From Planctomycetota bacterium (GTDB lineage Bacteria; Planctomycetota; Phycisphaerae; Phycisphaerales; Phycisphaeraceae), in assembly GCA_024276075.1 (NCBI GenBank), contig JAJRXX010000025.1, forward strand, positions 1-64,000: 64,000 bases of DNA. The letters run 5' to 3'. Both the position numbers and the translations under genes were made by a program. Below the pieces are notes generated by a model. That model saw nothing but the letters and a program-made list of their open reading frames with translations. It was not told the DNA's origin and searched no databases. Shown here piece by piece: positions 35,065 through 43,812 of this stretch (the first letter of the stretch is position 1; each line of letters starts with the position of its first letter).

Positions 35065-36372
35065 ATGGGCGTCAGTGAAATTCAACAATCAACAATCGCC
35101 GAATCCGAAGCGGCAAACACCTTGGCGGCGACTGATCCAGACCTGTGGCGCCTGATCCAGAGTGAGCAGCACCGCCAAGCGACTACCCTGGAGCTGATCG
35201 CTAGTGAGAACCACACCAGCCCCGCGGTCATGGCGGCGGTCGGCACGTGTCTGACCAACAAATACGCAGAGGGCTACCCCGGTGCGCGGTACTACGGTGG
35301 CTGCCAATACGTCGACGGCGTCGAAAACCTGGCACGGAACCGCGCCAAGGAATTGTTCAATTGTCAGCACGTCAACGTCCAGCCACACTCCGGCGCCCAG
35401 GCGAACGCGGCGGTGTTCTTCGCCCTGCTCGATCAAGGCGACACGTACGCCAGCTTGGTCCTGGCGGACGGCGGGCACCTGAGTCACGGGATGAAAATCA
35501 ACATCTCCGGCAAGTACTACTGGCCCGTGCACTACCCGTTGAACTACGACCCGCAGGCAAAAGACTTTGAGCAGATCGACTACGACGCGGTTCGAAAGGT
35601 GTGCCTGGAGCACAAGCCCAAGATGGTCCTGTGTGGGTACTCGGCGTACCCGAGGGTGATCGACTTTAGGCGGTTCCGCGAGATCGCCGACGAGTGCGGA
35701 GCATTGCTCATGGCCGACGTGGCGCACATCGCGGGTCTGATTGCCGGGGGCGTGCACCCTTCGCCGTTTCCACACTGCCACGTGGTCACGACCACGACGC
35801 ACAAGACGTTGCGTGGACCACGCGGCGGGATGATCATGACCAACGACGAAGCACTGGCAAAGAAAATCGACAAAGCGGTATTCCCCGGCATACAGGGCGG
35901 GCCGCTGATACACGTGATCGCTGGAAAGGCGGTCTGCTTCGGCGAGGCACTCAAGCCTTCGTTCAAGCAATACGCCAAGCAAGTCGTCAAGAACGCGCAA
36001 GCACTGGCGGGTGCGCTGATGGATAAGGGGTACCGGCTCGCCAGCGGCGGCACGGATAATCACCTGATGCTCGTCGACCTGCGTAGCCGCGACGAAAACC
36101 TCACCGGCGCCGAGGCTGAGAAGTGGCTCGAAGCTGCGGGCATCATTGTCAACAAGAACGGCATCCCGCAGGACCCGCGCCCGCCACGTGTGACCAGTGG
36201 TCTACGGCTGGGCACACCGGCCACCACCACGCGGGGCTTGGAGCAGGAACAAATGGTCCAACTCGCCGATTGGATTGATCAGGTACTCACCGGCAAAGGT
36301 AGTCAGAGTGTGACCGTTGATGTACGCCGACAGGTCGAAGCCCTATGCGAGCGTTACCCGTTGCCACATTGA
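35065..36372 (+). CDS. glyA: Serine hydroxymethyltransferase
   Basis: 435 residues from ATG 35065, with GGAGAA 8 bases upstream. PLP fold type I: the Schiff-base Lys is K247 in [16 protein letters not shown]. Other blocks are [50 protein letters not shown] and [20 protein letters not shown]. It interconverts serine and glycine with tetrahydrofolate, the main source of one-carbon units. There is a 25-residue N-terminal extension before [15 protein letters not shown]. Monocistronic by context. Confidence 0.97.
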   Translation: MGVSEIQQSTIAESEAANTLAATDPDLWRLIQSEQHRQATTLELIASENHTSPAVMAAVGTCLTNKYAEGYPGARYYGGCQYVDGVENLARNRAKELFNCQHVNVQPHSGAQANAAVFFALLDQGDTYASLVLADGGHLSHGMKINISGKYYWPVHYPLNYDPQAKDFEQIDYDAVRKVCLEHKPKMVLCGYSAYPRVIDFRRFREIADECGALLMADVAHIAGLIAGGVHPSPFPHCHVVTTTTHKTLRGPRGGMIMTNDEALAKKIDKAVFPGIQGGPLIHVIAGKAVCFGEALKPSFKQYAKQVVKNAQALAGALMDKGYRLASGGTDNHLMLVDLRSRDENLTGAEAEKWLEAAGIIVNKNGIPQDPRPPRVTSGLRLGTPATTTRGLEQEQMVQLADWIDQVLTGKGSQSVTVDVRRQVEALCERYPLPH

Positions 36373-36808
36373 GGTTATTTATTTATCATGTGTGTAGATA
36401 CAAGGCTGCAAACGTCCGTATAACCGACGGCGTATTAGAGAATAGTGTTTCCGATGGCATATCGATCAACGGTCTGTGAAAATTTGTGAGATGACGGGTT
36501 ACTTAAAAGAGTAAGAAGTGTTGTTTTGTACAGCAATAGAGGGTTGTGGATACTGGAATTACGAATTAGTATAATTTAAGGTCACGGGGTAATCGCTCCG
36601 AAGTTCTAATACGTGTTCGTGTAACTGGTCTAAACAGAGAGGTTGGAGCGGCACCGACAACTGCCATTTTACAATCCTGTTCGTCTCGCGGTGATGCCGA
36701 TGGTCGGCGTGGCCGTGTGTGCAGGGTGATCCGCTCGACGCATCTCCGAAGTTAAAAGGCCCGGTTGCACAGAGAAGTTTTAAGATCGCTTTTAAATTTG
36801 GAGAAAAT
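36373..36808 (+). other. 436-base gap: AT-rich leader of the pseudopilin gene
   Basis: No gene or known RNA motif recognised. TATAAT at 36570-36575 is a candidate -10 box without a convincing -35, which would give a leader of about 220 bases. The 36600-36800 part (GTCTCGCGGTGATGCCGATG and following) has several short complementary stretches, and c-di-GMP riboswitch consensus blocks were not found. Confidence 0.3.
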
Positions 36809-37594
36809 ATGATGCGTCGACCCAAAGGTTTTACACTTATTGAATTGCTGGTGGTCGTTTCGATCATCGGTCTGTTAATCGGCATCCTGTTGCCCGCTCT
36901 CGGCGCCGCTCGCCGCACCGCTCGGCAGATGCAGGGCTCGACCCAGGTGCGTGGCATCCAGCAGGGGATGGTGATTTTTGCTCAAGGGAATGGAGGCAAT
37001 TACCCTGGCCTGAATGGTACAGGTGGAGAAGTCGTTGATGCGGCGGCGGCGGATACAACTATCCCATATGCAGATGGTACCACTGGAAACGAAGATGGCC
37101 ACTCGGTTGAGGGACGATTAGCGATCATGCTCGGCCAGCAACTGTTCCCTGCGGAATACTTGATTAGCCCATCAGAAACGGATGTAGCTAAAGTTCGTTA
37201 TGATTTGGCGGCTAACACCACCGCAGCCACGAATTTTGCAAATACGAATTATTCGTATGCGTTGCTTGAGATTCAGATCGCCACCAATACCAGGATTCTG
37301 GAGTGGCAAGACACCACAAATGCTGAAGCCGTGGTCATATCTGACCGGATCAACGCGGCCGGGCCTAGTACTTACGTAGCGGGTACTCTAAATACATATG
37401 ACAGCATTCATAGTAATGCTGGTTGGAACGGGAGCTTGGGTTACAACGACAACCACGTCGAATTTGTGACCAGCCCTTTACAGCGATTGAAATACGGCGC
37501 AAATACACTTCAGAACAACGACGATCTGTTTAATAATCCTACCGTCAACGACGCTTTGCTTGTAGCAATCAGTGACAGCACAGTGCCTAACTAG
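36809..37594 (+). CDS. Prepilin-type pseudopilin
   Basis: 261 residues from ATG 36809; GGAG lies 8 bases upstream. Type IV prepilin leader MMRRPKG then FTLIELLVVVSIIGLLIGIL: cleavage after G7 leaves F8 as the N-methylated residue, and the Glu five residues later is present. The hydrophobic helix is followed by LLPALGAARRTARQMQGSTQ, the pattern of planctomycetal PulG-like pseudopilins (the DUF1559-like group). The globular part is rich in Asn and Thr and unlike classical pilins. It would be assembled by a type II secretion or type IV pilus-like machine not in this window. Stands alone, with a terminator downstream. Confidence 0.9.
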   Translation: MMRRPKGFTLIELLVVVSIIGLLIGILLPALGAARRTARQMQGSTQVRGIQQGMVIFAQGNGGNYPGLNGTGGEVVDAAAADTTIPYADGTTGNEDGHSVEGRLAIMLGQQLFPAEYLISPSETDVAKVRYDLAANTTAATNFANTNYSYALLEIQIATNTRILEWQDTTNAEAVVISDRINAAGPSTYVAGTLNTYDSIHSNAGWNGSLGYNDNHVEFVTSPLQRLKYGANTLQNNDDLFNNPTVNDALLVAISDSTVPN

Positions 37595-37629
37595 GGCAGG
37601 TAAATCGTTGTGTTTTATAACGACATGAA

Positions 37630-37665
37630 AGCCGGCTACTTTACAAAGTCGCCGGTTTTTTTTTG
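37630..37665 (+). terminator. Intrinsic terminator of the pseudopilin gene
   Basis: CCGGCTACTT TACA AAGTCGCCGG (10-bp stem with one mismatch) followed by nine T residues. Confidence 0.85.
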
Positions 37666-37707
37666 CCGTAATTAGTTGATTGTTCCGGCGAGATAGCCGT
37701 AGTTGCT

Positions 37708-38673
37708 CTAAACGTGATTTTTTAGCCACGCCCACTGCTTTTTGATGCCGTCGGCGAGCGTCGTTTGGGGGCTGTAGCCTAGCTCGGCTTGGCTACGGGT
37801 CAGGTCGGCCCAGGTGCGGGTGACGTCGCCGGGCTGCATGGGGTGTGGTTCGATCTGAGCCTTGCGCCCGGTCACGGATTCGATCGTGGCGATCATGTCC
37901 TTGAGGCTCGTAGGGTGGTTGCCCCCGAGGTTGTAGACGCGGTAGCCGCGGTCGGCGTCGCAGTGCCCCATGGCCGCGATGATCCCGCTGACGATGTCGT
38001 CGATGTACGTGTAGTCTCGGCTGGTGGACCCGTCGCCGAACATGGTTATGGGTTTGGAGTCTGCGACGAGGCGGAGGAACTTGCCGATTGCCAAGTCAGG
38101 TCGCTGGCGTGGGCCGAACACGGTGAAGAACCGCAGGCAGAAGATCGGTAGTTTGTTTAGGTGCCAATAGGTGTGGCAGATCAACTCGCCGGCCTTCTTG
38201 GTAGCGGCGTAGGGGCTGATCGGGTGGTCCACGGGGTCGTCTTCGGCGAAGGGGGCCTTGACGTTGTTGCCGTACACGCTGGAACTGGATGCGAACAGGA
38301 ACCGCTGACACCCGTGAGCGACGGCTGCGTCGAGCAGGTTGACCGTGCCGTCGACGTTGACCTGGGTGTAGAGGTGGGGGTTTTCGATGCTGGGCCTGAC
38401 CCCTGCCATGGCGGCGAGATGCACAACCGTCGTGGGCTGGTGCGTGGCGAATGTTCCCCGCACGGCGTCCCGGTCACGGATGTCGGCTTCGATGAGCTTG
38501 TAACGGTCGTTTGCGAGTGCGGGCTGGGTATTGCGATGCTTGGCGGCGGGGTCGTAGAAATTGCAGAAGTTGTCGAGGCCGACGACGCGGTTCCCCTGAG
38601 CTAATAGCCGTTCGCACAGATGCGAACCGATGAACCCCCCAGCACCGGTAACCAAAACAGTATCGTTCGACAT
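37708..38673 (-). CDS. NAD-dependent sugar epimerase (UDP-glucuronate 4-epimerase-like)
   Basis: 321 residues. Extended short-chain dehydrogenase: VLVTGAGGFIGSHLCERLL (NAD motif), VVHLAAMAGVRPSIENP, the catalytic ISPYAATKKAGELICHTYW (Y-x3-K), RFFTVFGPRQRPDLAI and GDGSTSRDYTYIDDIV. LAAMAGVRPSIENP and GPRQRPDLAI are characteristic of the UDP-glucuronate/UDP-galacturonate 4-epimerase group. It would supply a uronic acid donor for envelope polysaccharide. Convergent with the pseudopilin gene and divergent from the WcaF gene. Substrate assignment is by family resemblance only. Confidence 0.88.
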   Translation of the reverse strand: MSNDTVLVTGAGGFIGSHLCERLLAQGNRVVGLDNFCNFYDPAAKHRNTQPALANDRYKLIEADIRDRDAVRGTFATHQPTTVVHLAAMAGVRPSIENPHLYTQVNVDGTVNLLDAAVAHGCQRFLFASSSSVYGNNVKAPFAEDDPVDHPISPYAATKKAGELICHTYWHLNKLPIFCLRFFTVFGPRQRPDLAIGKFLRLVADSKPITMFGDGSTSRDYTYIDDIVSGIIAAMGHCDADRGYRVYNLGGNHPTSLKDMIATIESVTGRKAQIEPHPMQPGDVTRTWADLTRSQAELGYSPQTTLADGIKKQWAWLKNHV

Positions 38674-38847
38674 AAGCGTAAAATGGCGCGGTTGTGACCG
38701 TTTATTACAGCGGTCTAGTCGATGATCCCTTCATCGCAGGCATCTTAACGGCAACCGCGGTTGCGTGCTGCTTGGTTGGGCACGGGTGGTTGTTCTGTCG
38801 TATGATCGAAAGCTAGCGCGGTGAGTGTGGTCTTTGGAGATCGATTG

Positions 38848-39441
38848 ATGGCGGAACCGACAGATAAACCGACTCGAAAAGTCTTTCAGCGGCTGGACCT
38901 GTGCGTCGGGTACCCATACACCGTGGGAGAATACGCCAAGCGGTGGGCGTGGGAATGGGTGCGCCGGCTGTGCGTGCGTACCAGTCCCAACAGGGCGTAC
39001 GGGTGGCGGCGGTTTTGGCTGACGCGATTCGGTGCTCGTATGGGACAGTCCAGCGCGATCCGACCCAGCACGCGGGTGCTGCACCCGTGGCTACTGGAGA
39101 TCGGTGACCTGAGTATCCTCTCGAGCGGCGTAACGGTCTATAACCTCGGGCGAGTGACCATCGGCCGACACACAGTGGTGTCGCAGGATGTTTATCTTTG
39201 TGCAGGGACGCATGACCACACGCGTCCGGAACTACCTCTAAAGCGCGAGCCGATTACGATCGGTCATGGGGTGTGGATTTGTGCTGGAGCGTTCATCGGG
39301 CCGGGGGTGACGGTTGGGGATAACAGCGTCGTCGGGGCCCGTGCGGTGGTGACAAAGGACGTGCCCCCCGGCGTCGTCGTGGGCGGCAACCCGGCTAGGG
39401 TCATCAAACAGCGTGAGATGGACGGGGTGCCACGGGTGTGA
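38848..39441 (+). CDS. WcaF-type acetyltransferase
   Basis: 197 residues from ATG 38848, with GGAGA 8 bases upstream; an in-frame GTG at 38821 is less likely. Left-handed beta-helix hexapeptide repeats (AIRPSTRVLHPWLLEIGDLS, VTVYNLGRVTIGRHTVVS) and the signature LCAGTHDH with the catalytic His, then ITIGHGVWICAGAFIGPGVTVGDNSVVGARAVV and GGNPARVIK. Members acetylate sugars of colanic-acid-like glycans. The final residues PRV and the stop are encoded by an R1 repeat. It is convergent with a fusion gene that carries a paralogous domain. Confidence 0.88.
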   Translation: MAEPTDKPTRKVFQRLDLCVGYPYTVGEYAKRWAWEWVRRLCVRTSPNRAYGWRRFWLTRFGARMGQSSAIRPSTRVLHPWLLEIGDLSILSSGVTVYNLGRVTIGRHTVVSQDVYLCAGTHDHTRPELPLKREPITIGHGVWICAGAFIGPGVTVGDNSVVGARAVVTKDVPPGVVVGGNPARVIKQREMDGVPRV

Positions 39442-39536
39442 TCACCCGTGGCTAAGTGGAGGTGGCGGTCCCACGCATTGCAATGCGTGGGCTTCGATTG
39501 AAGAGGTCCGCTCCCTCACAGTCGCGGCTCGTTGTG
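39422..39536 (-). repeat. Composite R1-R2-R3 repeat
   Basis: R1 (39426-39461, GCCACGGGTGTGATCACCCG TGGCTAAGTGG), R2 (39470-39490, CCACGCATTGCAATGCGTGGG) and R3 (39506-39536, GGTCCGCTCCCTCACAGTCG CGGCTCGTTG) follow each other within 115 bases. The same order occurs at 48559-48667. It supplies the stop of the WcaF gene. It lies in the 39442-39759 gap, which also contains a MITE and a short ORF. Confidence 0.75.
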
Positions 39537-39562
39537 TACGCCCCAGGTCAATTGAGAATGTT

Positions 39563-39667
39563 TAGAGCAACTTGCGTAATTATTCTCCATCTCCCCAAGA
39601 AGAAGGCAGGTCAATGACCTGCCCTACTCCAGAACTGACATGGCGATTATTTATGCAAGGTGCTCTA
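39563..39667 (-). mobile_element. 105-bp MITE-like element, copy 2
   Basis: Inverted relative to 6664-6768 and identical at 104 of 105 positions; the single difference is TACG for GACG near one terminus. On the minus strand the terminus contributes a TAG stop codon to a short ORF. No transposase is encoded. Confidence 0.75.
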
Positions 39668-39763
39668 ACCCGTCGTTTCGTGGCGGGTGATCACGATATC
39701 GCCCATGACCAGATCGTCCATTTTGGTATTGAGGGCGAAACGAATTTGGGCGTGTTGGATCAT
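39665..39763 (-). CDS. Short ORF (32 aa) terminated by the MITE; possible gene remnant
   Basis: Reads MIQHAQIRFALNTKMDDLVM then GDIVITRHETTG and stops at a TAG that belongs to the MITE end. Its ATG overlaps the TGA of the GT2-WcaF fusion gene as ATGA, the same coupling used elsewhere in the polysaccharide genes. It could be a small protein or the beginning of a downstream gene cut by the MITE and followed by the composite repeat; no continuation was recognised beyond the element. I do not recognise the peptide. Confidence 0.35.
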   Translation of the reverse strand: MIQHAQIRFALNTKMDDLVMGDIVITRHETTG

Positions 39764-41256
39764 TCGTCGGACTCAGGGGTGGGGAACGGTTGAAGCAGGC
39801 GTTCTTTGACGGGTCTGGCGGGGTTGCCTATGCAAACCTGTTGGGCCGGCAGGTCTTTGTACGCGCTAGACCGAGCCCCGACGACGCTTAGGTTACCCAC
39901 GCTCACGCCTGGACCGATGAACGCATCGGTGCCGATCCAGGCGTCGTCGCCGATCGTGATCGGTGAGCGGATTAGCTTGAACGTCAGGTCGGTGTAGTCG
40001 TGAGTGCCGGCACACAGATGGGCGTATTGGCTAATGATCGAGCGTTTGCCGATGTGGATCTTGCCAAGGCTATAGAGGATCGCGTGGTCGCCGATGGTCA
40101 CGTCGTCTTCGAGTTCGAGCATCCAAGGGATTTCGATATTCACAGTAGGGCGAATCGCTGTGTTGCGTCCAATCTTGGCGCCGAACAGACACAGCAACGC
40201 TGCGCGGAAGCGGTACCAGTTGTGGAAGCTGATCCGGAACATCGGCCGGCCCAATACCATCCAGATAACACGAACGATTTTCTCTTGGAAGCTCCAAGGG
40301 CTGGATTCCGGTTGCATTTGTATCGGTTTAGTATCGGTAGGGATTTTAGGTTGGGGCGCGTCGGTATTTATTCGTTTGGCCAAACCGTTATCATTCGGCT
40401 GCCAATCGATCGTGGCTTGTCCGGTTGTACGCAATACGTGTTTCGCTTCGCGTAATTTTAGCGCTAGCATTGAATTGTACATGCTGATAAAACGGCAGAA
40501 GATCAGGCCCGCTCGCCCGTCCAAGAAGCCCAAACGAAAAATGTACATGTAAACAAATCGCCACAAGCCCGGCCAGGGCACACGGTGGATTAGGTACCGC
40601 TTCAGCCACCGGTTCAGCCTCGCCGATGGCGGGAGATTGGGGTGTACAGAGGTTTTGGTTTGGTCGGAGATTTCGGCCAATAGAGCCTGGGTTTCAAGGG
40701 TGGAGTACCAATTGTGCTTGGTGATGTAATGTTCCAAGCCACGCCGATCGTGGTGGAGTATGGGCTCATGGATGTACCCGACCGGATCGTCGATAATCAC
40801 GTGTTCGTGAACCGCACGGTCTTCATACTGCCCGATCCCACGTTTAAACAGGCGGAGGTTCCAACTGGGATAGTATCCGCAGTGACGGATCGGCTGCCCC
40901 ATGAAGTAGGTGAGCCGATTGACAAAAAAGCCATTTTCAGGGACTTGGTCCGCGGGCTTGGATGTGATCTGCTCGAGGCTGCTGCGCACTTTGGGCGTTA
41001 CGATCTCATCGGCGTCCAACAGGAGGACCCAGTCGGACTCGAAAGGGATATTATTGAGTCCCCAGTTTTTCTGCCGGGCGTAGCCCTCCCAGTCGTGGTG
41101 GACGACCTTGGCGCCCAGCGACCGTGCGATATCTTGCGTCCCGTCCGTCGAGCCACTGTCAACGACAAAGATATTGTTTACCCATCCCTGTAGCGCCGTG
41201 AGGCTGTGGGGCAGGTTTACGGACTCGTTGTGTGTGATGATCATCACGTCGATCAT
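39760..41256 (-). CDS. GT2 glycosyltransferase fused to WcaF-type acetyltransferase
   Basis: 498 residues from ATG 41256, with GGAAGG 8 bases upstream. Residues 1-260 form a GT2 domain of the KDO-glucosyltransferase (WaaE/LgtF-like) type: MIITHNESVNLPHSLTAL, VDSGSTDGTQDIA, DWVLLLDADEIV (metal-binding DxD) and YPSWNLRLFKRGIGQYED. A linker of about 60 residues rich in Pro, Thr and Gln follows. Residues 325-498 are a hexapeptide acetyltransferase (AIRPTVNIEIPWMLELED, HLCAGTHDYTD, ITIGDDAWIGTDAFIGPGVSVG). The gene would both add and acetylate a sugar, probably on lipid A core or exopolysaccharide. It follows the lpx genes on the same strand. Confidence 0.9.
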   Translation of the reverse strand: MIDVMIITHNESVNLPHSLTALQGWVNNIFVVDSGSTDGTQDIARSLGAKVVHHDWEGYARQKNWGLNNIPFESDWVLLLDADEIVTPKVRSSLEQITSKPADQVPENGFFVNRLTYFMGQPIRHCGYYPSWNLRLFKRGIGQYEDRAVHEHVIIDDPVGYIHEPILHHDRRGLEHYITKHNWYSTLETQALLAEISDQTKTSVHPNLPPSARLNRWLKRYLIHRVPWPGLWRFVYMYIFRLGFLDGRAGLIFCRFISMYNSMLALKLREAKHVLRTTGQATIDWQPNDNGLAKRINTDAPQPKIPTDTKPIQMQPESSPWSFQEKIVRVIWMVLGRPMFRISFHNWYRFRAALLCLFGAKIGRNTAIRPTVNIEIPWMLELEDDVTIGDHAILYSLGKIHIGKRSIISQYAHLCAGTHDYTDLTFKLIRSPITIGDDAWIGTDAFIGPGVSVGNLSVVGARSSAYKDLPAQQVCIGNPARPVKERLLQPFPTPESDE

Positions 41257-41425
41257 CGGATAAGCCTTCCGATTAAATCCGTGACGAGTTGTGATCGCTC
41301 AGGTTTGCCTTGTATTACGGAGCGTGCATGCTTGGCGTGTGGCAGACTGACTGCGGCATGGATACCACAGGCCATGATTAGGCGGTGAGGAACAAGCACC
41401 GTTCGTAAAAAGTGTAGCCCCCCGT

Positions 41426-42271
41426 TCATCTCACCGGGCTTTCGTGTCGGCTATCGAGGCGTTGCGATTCTCGGAATCGTCCGTAGAGGCCGATTGAAGA
41501 GTTCTGGATAAACCCGATCAGCAGGCGAATACACTCGTCGTCGGGGTATAGGTCATCGAGCTTGCCCAGACTCTGTGACATCGAGATCGGCCCGCCGGGA
41601 CCAATGGTCCTTCGGTAAAGCCTGCGGTAAGCGTCCTTGAGGCGATTAATCGAGTCGTCGGGGAATTGGTGTCGTTTGAGGCCGACGGTATTGACGCCGC
41701 GGACAGTGGACGGGTTCCCCTCGACGATCATGAAGGGCGGTGCGTCGTGTACGATCCGCGTCATGCCTCCGATGAATGCGTATTGTCCTAGCGTAACGTA
41801 GTGGTGCACGCCACAGGCGCCGGAAATTACGACGTGGTCCTCGATAGAGATGTGGCCCGCGAGGTGCACCGAATTTGCCAGGATTACATGGTTGCCGATG
41901 AGGCAGTCATGAGCGACGTGGGTGCCGACCATAATCAGATTATCGTTACCGATGCGTGTGACCCCGCCGCCGTTTTCAGTGCCCAGATGGATCGTCACGG
42001 ATTCGCGGATCACGTTGTGGTCGCCGATCGTGATGCACGTGTCTTCGCCCTGGTATTTGAGGTCTTGGGGTTGGGCGCCAATCGTGGCCTGAGGCCAAAC
42101 GGTGTTGTTTGCGCCCAGTGTCGTGCGACCCAAAATGGTGACGTGGCTGACCAGCCGGGTCCCCGGGCCTATCTCGACATGGGGCCCCACGTAGCAGAAA
42201 GGCCCAATATCGACACCTGGGGCGATCTGAGCACCGGGCTCTACTACGGCTGTGGAGTGGATATTGCTCAT
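41426..42271 (-). CDS. lpxA: Acyl-ACP:UDP-N-acetylglucosamine O-acyltransferase
   Basis: 281 residues. Left-handed beta-helix from repeated hexapeptides (AVVEPGAQIAPGVDIGPFCYVG) and the catalytic region MVGTHVAHDCLIGN, where H121 corresponds to E. coli His125. The C-terminal helical domain (GLKRHQFPDDSINRLKDAYRRLYR) is present. It adds a 3-hydroxyacyl chain to UDP-GlcNAc, the first step of lipid A synthesis. It belongs to the bamA-ompH-lpxD-lpxC/fabZ-lpxA group on the minus strand, supporting a lipid A outer membrane in this organism. Confidence 0.96.
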   Translation of the reverse strand: MSNIHSTAVVEPGAQIAPGVDIGPFCYVGPHVEIGPGTRLVSHVTILGRTTLGANNTVWPQATIGAQPQDLKYQGEDTCITIGDHNVIRESVTIHLGTENGGGVTRIGNDNLIMVGTHVAHDCLIGNHVILANSVHLAGHISIEDHVVISGACGVHHYVTLGQYAFIGGMTRIVHDAPPFMIVEGNPSTVRGVNTVGLKRHQFPDDSINRLKDAYRRLYRRTIGPGGPISMSQSLGKLDDLYPDDECIRLLIGFIQNSSIGLYGRFRESQRLDSRHESPVR

Positions 42272-42439
42272 AGTTTATTCAACTGCAATGCATTGGCTAT
42301 ATGAGAGATCGGCTATTCCTGTAAAGATTCGATACAGGATGATTGACGATAACGCAAGGAAAAACAAAGACATAACCTGTATTTTATGATATTTTTCTTA
42401 AACGGGGCCCGCAATCCCTTCCAAATGCGATAAATACGC

Positions 42440-43753
42440 CTAATCCTGCTCATCATCGACGAGCATAAACTTTACCTCCGCCTCCGCCACGAGGTCTTCA
42501 GCTACGTATGCTCGGCATCGCAGATGAGCGATTCTGCTGCGTACACGTACCGCTTCTGCCTCCAAAATTAACTGGTCGCCGGGAGTCACGGGCTTGCGGA
42601 GCTTCACACGGTCTAAGCTCAGTAACACAGCTAGTTTGCCGGTATGCTCGAGTTTTTGGCCGATCAGGACGCCCGAGAGTTGAGCCATCGCTTCGACAAT
42701 AAGGACACCGGGCATGATCGGCGCGCCGGGGTAATGTCCCTGAAAGAAGGGCTCATTAATTGTGACATTTTTGACGCCAAGTGCCCGCCGACCGGGATCG
42801 ATCTGTATGACGCGATCGACCAGCAGCATGGGGTAGCGGTGGGGCAGGATACGGCTAAGGGTGCGGATGTCGATCTCGCCGCGTGGAATGGCAGTCAATC
42901 TGCGGTGCTCCTGGTGGCGTAGCTGCGTCACGAGCCGACGGACCAACGCGTGATTCAGCGAGTGCCCTGACTTGTATGCGATGATTTGGCCTTGGATCGG
43001 TGCGCCCAGCAGATAGAGGTCGCCAATCATGTCGGCAATCTTGTGACGAACGGGTTCGTCAGGGAAGCGCATCTCGTTGCCCCCAAGGGGGCCGTGGTCT
43101 CCGATGACGAGGATTTCCTTTTCTGATAGATGCGTCCCGACGCCGCTGGCGCGTAGGGCCTGAGCTTCGGATTCGAGCACAAATGTGCGTGCCGGTGCGA
43201 TCTGCGTGGTGTAGTCACCATTCGCAAGCCCGAAGACACCCAGTTGCCGCCCGAGTACGGTTTCCTGGCCGTAGTCGAGGTCGTAGATAATTTCCAGCCC
43301 CTCTTTATCACTAGGGATCGCGGTGATCATCGCGTCGTCTTGGCGGACCACGACCGGCTTGTGGACGATCAACCGCTTGCGCGGCGCGTCGCATTCCTGG
43401 ATGCCTGCTTGGGACAAAACATCGAGGTATGGCTTGGGCGAGCTATCGAGACCGGGGAGCTCGGGGCCTGTAAGTTCAATGATTAGATTATCGATTTCGA
43501 GAGCGGCGACGGCGCTGAGGCAGTGTTCACATGTCTCTACCGTCGCTTCACCGACGCGGAGGGTGGTGCGACGGGCGTGCTTGACCACGTGCCGAACGAG
43601 AGCGGGTATTTCCGTGTCGCCCATATCCTTGCGGACAAATACGATGCCTCGGTTGGCGGGCGCGGGCATAAACGCCACCGTCGCGGGCTTGCCTGTGAAT
43701 AAGCCTGGGCCAGAGACCTGTATGCTTTGACGGATGGTGTGTTGAGTTGACAT
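42440..43753 (-). CDS. lpxC/fabZ: Bifunctional UDP-3-O-acyl-GlcNAc deacetylase / 3-hydroxyacyl-ACP dehydratase
   Basis: 437 residues, a fusion. Residues 1-290 are LpxC: zinc ligands H77 (VETCEHCLSAV), H237 and D241 (RHKIADMIGDLYLLG) and the catalytic His in SGHSLNHALVR. Residues 295-437 are FabZ: ILPHRYPMLLVDRV, with catalytic H340 in FFQGHYPGAPIMPGV and Glu354 in IVEAMAQLSG. LpxC makes the committed step of lipid A; FabZ dehydrates 3-hydroxyacyl-ACP for fatty acid synthesis, so the fusion holds the two competing users of hydroxyacyl-ACP in one polypeptide. The fusion is known from planctomycetes and Bacteroidetes. Confidence 0.97.
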   Translation of the reverse strand: MSTQHTIRQSIQVSGPGLFTGKPATVAFMPAPANRGIVFVRKDMGDTEIPALVRHVVKHARRTTLRVGEATVETCEHCLSAVAALEIDNLIIELTGPELPGLDSSPKPYLDVLSQAGIQECDAPRKRLIVHKPVVVRQDDAMITAIPSDKEGLEIIYDLDYGQETVLGRQLGVFGLANGDYTTQIAPARTFVLESEAQALRASGVGTHLSEKEILVIGDHGPLGGNEMRFPDEPVRHKIADMIGDLYLLGAPIQGQIIAYKSGHSLNHALVRRLVTQLRHQEHRRLTAIPRGEIDIRTLSRILPHRYPMLLVDRVIQIDPGRRALGVKNVTINEPFFQGHYPGAPIMPGVLIVEAMAQLSGVLIGQKLEHTGKLAVLLSLDRVKLRKPVTPGDQLILEAEAVRVRSRIAHLRCRAYVAEDLVAEAEVKFMLVDDEQD

Positions 43754-43812
43754 CGATGATCCGCGCTGTCGTCGTAACGGAGGACGAGAGAAAATGAATC
43801 AGGGCGTGCTTG

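Noticed and set aside
34925-35155. Short frame upstream of glyA containing EPRPSGSGP
   Set aside because: The peptide is the translation of an R3 repeat and overlaps the glyA start; no independent evidence.
35089-36063. 324-codon open frame on the minus strand across glyA
   Set aside because: Complete overlap with a strongly conserved gene; the peptide is His/Val/Arg-rich with no recognisable motif and reflects codon bias of glyA.
36600-36800. c-di-GMP riboswitch before the pseudopilin gene
   Set aside because: Short complementary stretches exist, but the conserved GEMM blocks were not found.
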